A stretch of 64,000 nt of DNA from CAWCAW01 sp963714125 (GTDB lineage Bacteria; Actinomycetota; Acidimicrobiia; Acidimicrobiales; UBA8190): NCBI GenBank assembly GCA_963714125.1, contig OY970234.1:3224001-3288000 (forward strand), written 5' to 3'. The stretch's first letter is position 1. Every line of letters begins with the position of its first letter. The notes beneath the pieces were generated by a model that saw nothing but the letters and a program-made list of their open reading frames with translations, was not told the origin of the DNA and ran no database searches. Shown piece after piece: positions 33,667 to 40,926 of the stretch. The position numbers and the translations under genes are program-made.

Positions 33667-34818
33667 TCATCGGCTTACCGGCAGCGTTCGACGAGACCAT
33701 CGTCGGGAGATGAGAAGCAACAGCCCTCCGACCGCCAACGGTGGGACAGGCAGCCACAACGGGATAGATAACCCGGTATACGCCAAGGCACCTCCTTGAC
33801 CCGTTTCGTTTGACGTGGCGTTGCCCGCCAGTGAGGAGGCGTTCGGCACATCCTCAGATGGCGTCGCACTCCCGGTGCTCGCTGCGGTAGTCGCGGCCGT
33901 ATGGGTCGATGAACCAGAGCTACTCAGCCCGCCCGCGGTACTCGAAGACGCCGTTGTCGGCGTAGAAGACCCCACCGCCGTCGTTGTTGTCGTAGTAGTT
34001 GTCGAGCCCGTCGACCCGGGTGCGGCATCGAATGTTCCACTCAGGTGCCACTGGCCGGTGAAGCTATTGAACGGACCACCCACGATCTGGCTCGTCCAAC
34101 TGAGCGTGAACGCTCCCGTTGAGGAGTCATATGTGCCAGTCGGTCCCGCCGTCTCGCCAGGCAAGGACCCACCCGGTTTAGGAGAACCCTGATTGAAATA
34201 CTGGGCATTCCAGGCCGCGCTGAAGGCCTCGAGACTTCCGGAGAGATTGCCGGAACCGTCGACGCTGATACTCGGGGCCAGTACTGATGACCCGGTCTGG
34301 GCATCCTTGCTGGACGTCTCGACCGAGAACTGGACTCCGAAGAACGTGGTGGGTTGGATGATCTGGGCCGCCAGGGCATTGCCGCTGCCGTCGAAGGCCG
34401 GTGAGGGGCCGGGCTGATAGCTGCCAGTTACAAGCCCGCCCTGCGACCCGGGCGAAAGAAGCGTGTAGGTCTTGTCGCTGCAGGTTGAGTTCCCATTGGA
34501 GATATAGCTGCTGTCGGGCCCGTTGATGGCCTCCCCAGGCAGGATCATGCGGAAATAGGAGCCTGTCTCTCCACTGGCGCAACTCCCAGACTGGAGGTTG
34601 AACGTCCCAACCAAAGGTGAGGTCGAAACCAACCCGATATTCCTGGCAGCCGGCGCAGTGGGGCCTGCATGAGTGGTGGCAGTGCCCAAAAGCGCGTATG
34701 CACTTACGACGAAGGACAGTGTCGCCACGACTCCCAGCGTGGCGACGAACAATGCACGTCGAGACCAATGCGCGGCGTGGGTGTGCTGAGCGCTCTCCGA
34801 TCCAGATGCGGCTGTCAT
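33667..34818 (-). CDS. LAxTG-type wall-anchored protein, surface-domain paralogue 3
   Basis: A 383-residue protein. It has an N-terminal signal helix (ALFVATLGVVATLSFVVSAYALLG); the shared surface domain (about 50-265: SPLVGTFNLQSG, YFRMILPGEAINGPD, LLSPGSQGGLVTGSYQPG, PAFDGSGNALAAQII, FFGVQFS, WNAQYFNQGSPKP, WTSQIVGGPFNSFTGQWHL); a Ser/Thr-rich stalk; and a C-terminal sorting signal LAYTG followed by a hydrophobic helix and a basic tail (RRWSRR). LAxTG is the motif of class E sortases in high-GC Gram-positives. No sortase lies in the window. GAGGAG precedes ATG 34818. Confidence 0.85.
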   Translation of the reverse strand: MTAASGSESAQHTHAAHWSRRALFVATLGVVATLSFVVSAYALLGTATTHAGPTAPAARNIGLVSTSPLVGTFNLQSGSCASGETGSYFRMILPGEAINGPDSSYISNGNSTCSDKTYTLLSPGSQGGLVTGSYQPGPSPAFDGSGNALAAQIIQPTTFFGVQFSVETSSKDAQTGSSVLAPSISVDGSGNLSGSLEAFSAAWNAQYFNQGSPKPGGSLPGETAGPTGTYDSSTGAFTLSWTSQIVGGPFNSFTGQWHLSGTFDAAPGSTGSTTTTTTTTAVGSSTPTTASSSTAGGLSSSGSSTHTAATTAASTGSATPSEDVPNASSLAGNATSNETGQGGALAYTGLSIPLWLPVPPLAVGGLLLLISRRWSRRTLPVSR

Positions 34819-35320
34819 TCAGAGACTCCTCGGGACCCTCAAGGAGCCCACCCGACGCCACGGTGCCAAGCCCCTGGCCTGGACTTTCTCCTCAAAGCAG
34901 GATGCATTCGCCCGCTTTCCGTTGTTCGTCGCAGCCTCACCGGGGATGTTCATCACAATTCCTGACCTTTACCATCATTTTTATGGATTTGGTAGGTTTA
35001 GCGCGCGGGGACAGGCGAGTCAAGCCTCACTTCCACAAGCACGTTGACGTTCGCCGCGACGGGCTCGGATGCCCGACAGATGCATGGAAAACCTGCGGCC
35101 CCGAGGAGCAGGAAGTACCGGCACTCCCCTGCCCAGCGGTGGCTACCGGTGGAAGCTCGCTCAGAACGTGCCCCGTGATCTGGACAAAACTTTTGAAGGA
35201 TGCTGATAACGCAGCGTCGAGCGCGCCCGGCGACTTCTCATTGACTTCGTTGGTGGCATTCGCGGTGACATGCCGTCGCGCACTATCGTCTGGCCGTGCG
35301 GTACGACCAAGGAGCAGTAC
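34819..35320. other. Non-coding divergent spacer between surface-protein and encapsulin genes
   Basis: About 500 nt with no convincing gene. An AT-rich patch near 34960-35000 contains CCAT, 7 nt, ATGG (34972-34986), similar to the perfect inverted repeat at 31483, and may hold promoters for the leftward gene. GGAG at 35311-35314 is the encapsulin ribosome site. I could not place a clear promoter for the encapsulin operon. Confidence 0.5.
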
Positions 35321-36248
35321 ATGCCGGATATTGACAACCTCGCACTGAGCGATGCAGCTGCTCGTCAGCTCGCCAATGCCACAAAGACTCCAGCGCAGCT
35401 ATCGACCATCACACCCAGGTGGTTGGTGCACATGCTGCAATGGACGCCAGTCGAAGCCGGCATCTACCGCCTGAACAAGGTGAAGGATGCCGAATCAATC
35501 GATGTGGCATGCCCGCCACGCGACGAATCAGAGTTGCCGCAGACCTTCGTTCCCTACGAGGAGAACCCGCGCGAATACTTCCTGAAATTCTGTGGCGACG
35601 GTCCTTGACGTCCACACGCGGGTATCAGACCTTTACAGCAGCCCGTATGACCAGATAAAGGAGCAGCTGCGACTGACAATCGAGACGGTCAAGGAACGCC
35701 AGGAGTCCGAGCTGATCAACAACGCCGACTACGGCCTTCTCGCCAGCGCCGTCCCGGGCCAACGGATCTCTACCTTGGCCGGACCCCCGACGCCGGACGA
35801 CCTCGACGAATTGATCACCAAAGTCTGGAAGGAGCCCGCCTTCTTTCTTACCCATCCGAAGGCGATCGCCGCCTTCGGGCGTGAGTGCACTCGCCGGGGG
35901 GTGCCACCGGCCACGGTGAGCCTGTTCGGCTCTCAGTTCCTCACATGGAGGGGCCTGCCCCTCATCCCCACGGACAAGGTGCCGATCGAGGGTGGCAAGA
36001 CAAAAGTCCTCCTCATGCGCACCGGCGAGAAGCGTCAAGGGGTGATCGGGCTTTTCCAGCCAGGACTCACCGGCGAACAGAGCCCAGGCCTCTCCGTGCG
36101 CTTCATGGGCATCAGTCGCAGCGCCATCGCGTCGTACCTGATCTCTCTGTATTGCTCGCTGGCCGTGCTGACCGACGATGCGCTTGCCGTTTTGGACGAT
36201 GTCGAGATCGACAAGTTCCATGACTACGCCCCCAAGTACCGCAAGTAG
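35321..36248 (+). pseudogene. Family 2A encapsulin shell protein (SrpI-like), one-base frameshift
   Basis: ATG 35321 (AAGGAG upstream) encodes LARLSD-like opening residues: ALSDAAARQLANATKTPAQL, ITPRWLVHMLQWTPVEAGIY and YEENPREYFL, the conserved N-terminus of SrpI-type shell proteins. The frame then breaks; another frame continues from 35586 as NSVATVLDVHTRVSDLYSSP and runs to 36248 with KERQESELINNADYGLL, PAFFLTHPKAIAAFGRECTR, FLTWRGLPLIPTDK and GLFQPGL. Removing one A at 35585-35587 restores a 308-residue HK97-fold protein of normal family length. It has no cyclic-nucleotide domain, so it is 2A and not 2B. The cysteine desulfurase cargo gene overlaps its 3' end. Confidence 0.85.
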
Positions 36249-38073
36249 CGGGGGGCCGGCGGAGCCGCCCGAAATACGGTCGTTTCCCGAGCAGGAGGTA
36301 ACCCTGACCCGGGTGCCGGACACGGCACCATTGCCTAGCGTCCCCGGTCCGCTCGACGTCGCCGAGCTGGCCAGGCTGGCCAATGACCTCTTCTCGGCTT
36401 GGCCAGGTGGAACCGGGGAGGACATCATCTCAGCGGGCCGCGCGCCGGGCGGTGGAACGAACCCTTCGACTCCCGGTGGCGCCACGCCAACCGGAGCACC
36501 AGGCCCCGGAGCGCCACGACCTGCCACCACCGAGTTCCCCGATGGCCCGGGCACCTCAGCGCCGATAGAGACCAGATCGGTCCCCGCACTGGGGATGTCC
36601 GTGGCGGAGGCCGAGCCCGTCATGACGGCGTCGTATTACTTCATCGACGAAGCCGCACCGCTCGTTCCCGGCTCCGTCGCCACAGGACCCGATGCCTTTG
36701 CCTTTCCGGGTGAGGCCGCCCTTCAGGCTCTGCTTACGGTGCTACCCGACCAGCTGGCAGTCGAAGCAGCTCCGGCGAAGAGCTCCGAACGTCGTTCTTC
36801 AGGCGCCATCCCCGAACAGCCTTTGGGACGCGACTCGTACTCGCTCTTTGACGTCAACGCCGTTCGCCGCGACTTTCCGATCCTCTCCGAGCGAGTGCAC
36901 GGTCATCAACTGGTGTGGCTGGACAATGCGGCCACGACGCAAAAACCTCGCAGCGTTATCGAGAGGCTCACCTACTTTTACGAGCGCGAGAATTCGAATG
37001 TCCATCGCGCTGCTCACGAACTCGCCGCTCGCGCCACCGACGCCTACGAGGGGGCACGCGCCAAGGTCGCCAGATTCCTCGGCGCAGGTTCGCCGGAGGA
37101 GATCATCTTCGTCCGCGGCGCCACTGAGGGCATCAACCTGATCGCCCAGAGCTGGGGCCGACGCAACATCCGCGCCGGGGACGAGATCGTGATCTCACAT
37201 CTCGAGCACCACGCCAATATCGTCCCCTGGCACCAGCTCGTATCCGAGACCGGTGCCGTGCTGAAGGTCATCCCGGTCGACTCCGACGGACAGGTCCTGT
37301 TGGACGAGTACCAGAAGTTGCTGGGGGATCGGACCAAGCTCGTCTCCGTGGCTCACGTCTCGAACGCGCTCGGAACAATCACGCCGGTCCGTGAGATCGT
37401 CGATTTGGCCCACCGATCGGGGGCGTGTGTCCTGATCGATGGTGCCCAATCCGTGTCGCACATGCCCGTTGACGTACAGGCGCTCGACGCAGATTTCTTC
37501 GTCTTCTCCGGTCACAAGGTTTTCGGACCCACGGGCATCGGAGTCGTGTACGGCAAGGAGGCCGTGCTCCACTCCATGCCACCGTGGCAAGGCGGGGGCA
37601 ACATGATCGCCGACGTCACCTTGGAGCGGGCCCTCTACAAAGACCCCCCGACACGTTTTGAGGCGGGCACCGGCAACATCGCCGACGCCGTAGGGCTCGG
37701 TGAGGCTCTGGACTACCTTGATCGACTCGGAATGGCGAACGTCGAGCGCTACGAACGGGATCTGTTGGCCTACGCCACCGAGGCCATGCTCGAGGTTCCC
37801 GGCCTGCGTCTCATCGGTACCGCGCCGCATAAGGCGAGCGTGCTTTCGTTTGTGTTGGACGGCACCACCCCCGACGAGGTGAGCCAAGCGCTCAATCAAC
37901 AAGGCATCGCCGTGCGCGCCGGGCATCACTGCGCCCAACCGATCCTGCGACGCTTCGGGTTCGAGACGACGGTGCGAGCGTCCCTAGCGCTGTACAACAC
38001 CGCGGCAGAGATCGACCGCACCGTGAGCGTCTTGCGAGCACTGGCGGCTGATTCGGGCCGCTCTCGGCGCTAG
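36220..38073 (+). CDS. Encapsulin-cargo cysteine desulfurase (SufS-like) with loading domain
   Basis: About 617 residues from ATG 36220, overlapping the encapsulin stop by 29 nt. Residues 1-207 are Pro/Gly/Ala-rich and disordered, with the short conserved motifs LARLANDLFSAWPG (50-63) and YYFIDEAAPLVPG (139-151) that mark family 2A cargo-loading domains. Residues 208-617 form a SufS-type PLP enzyme: the PLP lysine is K433 (SGHKVFGPTG), the persulfide cysteine C571 (RAGHHCAQP), and the PLP-stacking region GATEGINLIAQSW. It removes sulfur from cysteine, leaving alanine and an enzyme persulfide, inside the shell. AGGAGG at 36293 faces an in-frame CTG at 36304 and GTG at 36313, possible shorter starts. 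Confidence 0.92.
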   Translation: MTTPPSTASSGGPAEPPEIRSFPEQEVTLTRVPDTAPLPSVPGPLDVAELARLANDLFSAWPGGTGEDIISAGRAPGGGTNPSTPGGATPTGAPGPGAPRPATTEFPDGPGTSAPIETRSVPALGMSVAEAEPVMTASYYFIDEAAPLVPGSVATGPDAFAFPGEAALQALLTVLPDQLAVEAAPAKSSERRSSGAIPEQPLGRDSYSLFDVNAVRRDFPILSERVHGHQLVWLDNAATTQKPRSVIERLTYFYERENSNVHRAAHELAARATDAYEGARAKVARFLGAGSPEEIIFVRGATEGINLIAQSWGRRNIRAGDEIVISHLEHHANIVPWHQLVSETGAVLKVIPVDSDGQVLLDEYQKLLGDRTKLVSVAHVSNALGTITPVREIVDLAHRSGACVLIDGAQSVSHMPVDVQALDADFFVFSGHKVFGPTGIGVVYGKEAVLHSMPPWQGGGNMIADVTLERALYKDPPTRFEAGTGNIADAVGLGEALDYLDRLGMANVERYERDLLAYATEAMLEVPGLRLIGTAPHKASVLSFVLDGTTPDEVSQALNQQGIAVRAGHHCAQPILRRFGFETTVRASLALYNTAAEIDRTVSVLRALAADSGRSRR

Positions 38074-38129
38074 GGCTCCGCCCGTCCCGTTCTGAGTCAC
38101 GCCCGCGGCTCCGCTCGCGAGGGGGCGCG

Positions 38130-38150
38130 ACAGGCCCTTTTCCAAGGGAA
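38130..38150. terminator. Weak hairpin after the cysteine desulfurase gene
   Basis: CCCTT, 4 nt, AAGGG lies within about 60-75 nt after the stop, in a GC-rich stretch that ends where an AT-rich promoter region begins. Its position suggests partial termination between the encapsulin pair and the downstream sulfur genes. Confidence 0.3.
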
Positions 38151-38174
38151 ACGACCCTCGGAAAGATTTCTACC

Positions 38175-38197
38175 ATTCCTATGGATTTTATACGAAT
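38175..38197. promoter_or_regulatory. Inverted repeat, candidate operator of the sulfur-redox gene pair
   Basis: ATTCCTAT, 7 nt, ATACGAAT: the 8-nt arms match at 7 positions. It lies 29-51 nt upstream of ATG 38227, just before a TAAAAT element (38214-38219) that could be a -10 box. No regulator gene is adjacent; an Rrf2-like or other dimeric sulfur-responsive factor is only a guess. Confidence 0.4.
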
Positions 38198-38226
38198 AAG
38201 ATCTCGGACGGGTCTAAAATCGGGTC

Positions 38227-39522
38227 ATGACCAGACGGCCCAATGTCATCGCCATCATTGGTGGGGGCGCCTCGGGGGTCCTGACCGCCGCCCACCTCCT
38301 GCGCACGGCGCCCGCAGCGAGCCATGTGATGATCATCGAGCCGAGGCCGGAACTCGGCCGGGGAATCGCCTACGGGTCGACTGACTTGGGACACCTGCTC
38401 AATGTCCGAGCGGGTCGCATGAGCGCCCTTCCCGAGGATCCCGACCACTTCACGGCCTGGGCCCGACGCCACACCGACGCCGACAGCGGTTCGTTCCTGC
38501 CTCGGTTCTTGTACGGCGAATACCTGGTCTCGGTGGTGGGGCCGGTCGAGCACGTGCGATCGGTTGCGGTGGATGTCGCTGCTGTTGGGAGCCGAACGGA
38601 GATCACCTTGTCGGATGGGAGCCGTCGACTGGCCGACCGAGTGGTGCTGGCCCTCGGCTCCTCGCCGGTTTGGCCCGAGGCCCTGACTGCCGACGGATCT
38701 CGGTGGATCAGTGACCCCTGGGCCCCGGGGGCTCTCGCCGACCTCAGCCCCGACGATCCCGTCCTCCTGGTGGGCACCGGCCTCACGGCGATCGATGTGG
38801 CCACCAGCCTGCACGGCGCAGGGCACCGGCAGATCGTCGCCACGTCTCGCCACGGCCTGTTACCCGGGACTCATCCTTACGAGCCGTTCGGACCACTGCA
38901 CCTCGACCCGCCCAAGCAGGCGACGGCGCGGTCGCTCGTGGCCTGGGCGCGTGCGTGTGCCACCGAGGTGGGCGACTGGGCGCCTGTGGTTGACGCCCTT
39001 CGGTCACACACCGATCGGGTGTGGGGCGAATTGGCCGATGCCGATCGCGTCCAACTGCTCCGACATTGCCATCGCCGGTGGGAGGTTATACGTCACCGCA
39101 TGGCGCCCTCGGTGGGTGCGCACGTGCAGTCCATGCTTGGTGCCGGGCATCTCACCGTCGTGCCCGGGGGTGTCACCTCCGCCCGCACGGGCCGCGGTGG
39201 CATCAAAGCGGTATTGGCAGACCGCAGTCTCCGCTTCGGCGCCGTCGTCAACTGCACGGGCCCGTCGATCGATGTACGGCGGTCGGGCAACCCTCTGGTG
39301 CGTCGACTCCTCACCCGCGGCGTTGTCCGACCTGGTCCCCTCGCCCTCGGGATCGACAGCGACGAAAGAGGGTGTTTGCCCGACAGTGGTGGTGCCCTGT
39401 GGTTGGTGGGGCCTCTCCGGCGGGGGCGACAGTGGGAGACCACCGCCGTTCCCGAGATCCGGATGCAGGCCGCCGATCTCTCACACTCGATGTGGCCGCT
39501 CAAGGTATTGGTGGGTGCGTGA
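38227..39522 (+). CDS. FAD/NAD(P)-binding protein
   Basis: A 431-residue flavoprotein of the FAD/NAD(P)-binding family (Pfam NAD_binding_9-like). The N-terminal dinucleotide motif is AIIGGGASGVLTAAHLL (residues 9-25), followed by LNVRAGRMSALPEDPDHF, a conserved segment in this family, and a second nucleotide motif in VLLVGTGLTAIDVATSL. The C-terminal FAD contact is AVVNCTGPS. It probably oxidises or reduces a small substrate; the reaction is unknown. Its stop overlaps the next gene's ATG by one base (TGATG), so it is coupled to the persulfide dioxygenase-like protein, which suggests a sulfur-redox role. Confidence 0.85.
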   Translation: MTRRPNVIAIIGGGASGVLTAAHLLRTAPAASHVMIIEPRPELGRGIAYGSTDLGHLLNVRAGRMSALPEDPDHFTAWARRHTDADSGSFLPRFLYGEYLVSVVGPVEHVRSVAVDVAAVGSRTEITLSDGSRRLADRVVLALGSSPVWPEALTADGSRWISDPWAPGALADLSPDDPVLLVGTGLTAIDVATSLHGAGHRQIVATSRHGLLPGTHPYEPFGPLHLDPPKQATARSLVAWARACATEVGDWAPVVDALRSHTDRVWGELADADRVQLLRHCHRRWEVIRHRMAPSVGAHVQSMLGAGHLTVVPGGVTSARTGRGGIKAVLADRSLRFGAVVNCTGPSIDVRRSGNPLVRRLLTRGVVRPGPLALGIDSDERGCLPDSGGALWLVGPLRRGRQWETTAVPEIRMQAADLSHSMWPLKVLVGA

Positions 39523-40847
39523 TGGAGGTCATCGTCGTCGACGCCTCAGACTTAGGGAATCGCTCCTACGTCGTCACCGATGGCACCAGGGCCATGGCGA
39601 TCGACCCACCCCGTCCGTCCTCAGGTGTGCTCGACACACTTCGGGCCCGGGGCCTGCACCTCGACATGGTCGTCGAAACGCATCTCCACAATGACCACGT
39701 GAGCGGTGGGCCCGAGCTGTGCGAGGAAACGGGAGCCACCTACGCGCTGTGCGCCGACGAACACGTCCGCGGTGCTCGGGGCGTCGTCGACGGGGAGCGA
39801 TTCACCGTCGGCGACCTGTCTGTCGAGGTGGTGGCCACCCCCGGGCACACCAGACACCACCAGGCCTTCGTTGTGACCCAAGGTTCCGATTGCGTCGTCT
39901 TCACCGGCGGATCACTGCTCATCGGTACCGTGGGTCGCACGGATCTCTTCGGCCCCGAACACGCCGCGGGCCTGGCCGCAGAGCAGTGGGCATCAGCGCA
40001 ACGACTGCTCAACGACCTCCCCGGCTCCACAACCGTCCACCCGACGCACGGGTTCGGGAGCTTCTGTACCGCCGTCCCGTGCTCGGGCGAAAACACGACC
40101 ATCGACGCCGAGCGCAATGCCAACCCGGCGGCGCGCCTCGACCGCGAGGTCTTCGTCAAGACACTGCTGGCTGGCTTCGGAGAATATCCCAGCTACTTTG
40201 CCCACATGCCCGATCTCAATCGGGCTGGTCTGCGACGCCGATACCTTGATCCTGTTCCTACGCTCTCGGCGCCTGCCCTCGCTGAACTCACGCCACACAC
40301 GTGGGTCATCGACGTCCGACGCCGCTCTGAGTTCGCGGCCGCACACGTCCCGGGAACGATCAACGTCGGTCTCGACGGCCCTTTCGCCACCTACGTCGGG
40401 TGGACCATGCCGTGGGGCTCGGATTTCGCTCTCGTCGCCGGGGATGACGGCCAACTCGCTCAAGCGCGCGCGGCGCTCGCCCACATTGGTCTCGATCTGC
40501 CCATCGCTACTGGCATCCCTGGTAGGGATGCCATGTCGGGGCGCCTGCGCCGGGCCAAGTTCACTGAGCTCGCCGCTCAGTGGACTGACGACGTGGTCGT
40601 GATCGACGTGCGGCGGCAAGAGGAATGGGAGGCGGGTCATATCGGGGGGGCCCGTCACATCCCTGTGCACCGTCTGGCGGAGGCCGACCTCCCTCGGGGC
40701 CAGCTCTGGCTCTACTGCGCGGCGGGGTACCGCGCCACGCTGGGCGCGTCCCTCCTGCAGCGCGACGGTCGTGACGTGGTCGCCATCGACGATTCCTGGG
40801 GCGCGGCCAAATCCAGCCAGCTGGTGATCACGACCTCCTCAACCTGA
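39522..40847 (+). CDS. MBL-fold persulfide dioxygenase-like protein fused to two rhodanese domains
   Basis: A 441-residue protein with three domains. Residues 1-240 form a metallo-beta-lactamase fold of the ETHE1/persulfide dioxygenase type: H54, H56, D58, H59 (THLHNDH), H109 (TPGHT) and HPTHGFGSFC. Residues about 255-345 form a rhodanese domain (VIDVRRRSEFAAAHVPGTINV) whose active-site cysteine is lost (AGDDGQLAQ). Residues about 355-441 form a second rhodanese with active-site C399 (LYCAAGYRATLG). Family members oxidise glutathione or other persulfides to sulfite and move sulfane sulfur. Close to a cysteine desulfurase nanocompartment this suggests control of the sulfane-sulfur pool. Confidence 0.88.
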   Translation: MEVIVVDASDLGNRSYVVTDGTRAMAIDPPRPSSGVLDTLRARGLHLDMVVETHLHNDHVSGGPELCEETGATYALCADEHVRGARGVVDGERFTVGDLSVEVVATPGHTRHHQAFVVTQGSDCVVFTGGSLLIGTVGRTDLFGPEHAAGLAAEQWASAQRLLNDLPGSTTVHPTHGFGSFCTAVPCSGENTTIDAERNANPAARLDREVFVKTLLAGFGEYPSYFAHMPDLNRAGLRRRYLDPVPTLSAPALAELTPHTWVIDVRRRSEFAAAHVPGTINVGLDGPFATYVGWTMPWGSDFALVAGDDGQLAQARAALAHIGLDLPIATGIPGRDAMSGRLRRAKFTELAAQWTDDVVVIDVRRQEEWEAGHIGGARHIPVHRLAEADLPRGQLWLYCAAGYRATLGASLLQRDGRDVVAIDDSWGAAKSSQLVITTSST

Positions 40848-40926
40848 CGGCGCCGCTGGTTCCCCACTTGAGTTCACTGACGTCGTAACTTCTGGTACCC
40901 CGCCTGGGGCGTGTAACGGAGACGCC

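Noticed and set aside
34178..34861. Long open frame of 227 codons overlapping the LAxTG protein
   Set aside because: It is a shifted-frame shadow of the surface-domain gene and shows no independent domain or codon bias.
39021..39521. 167-residue extension of the MBL/rhodanese protein
   Set aside because: It lies inside the FAD protein in another frame, is Arg/Pro-rich noise, and the TGATG-coupled ATG 39522 begins directly at the MBL fold.
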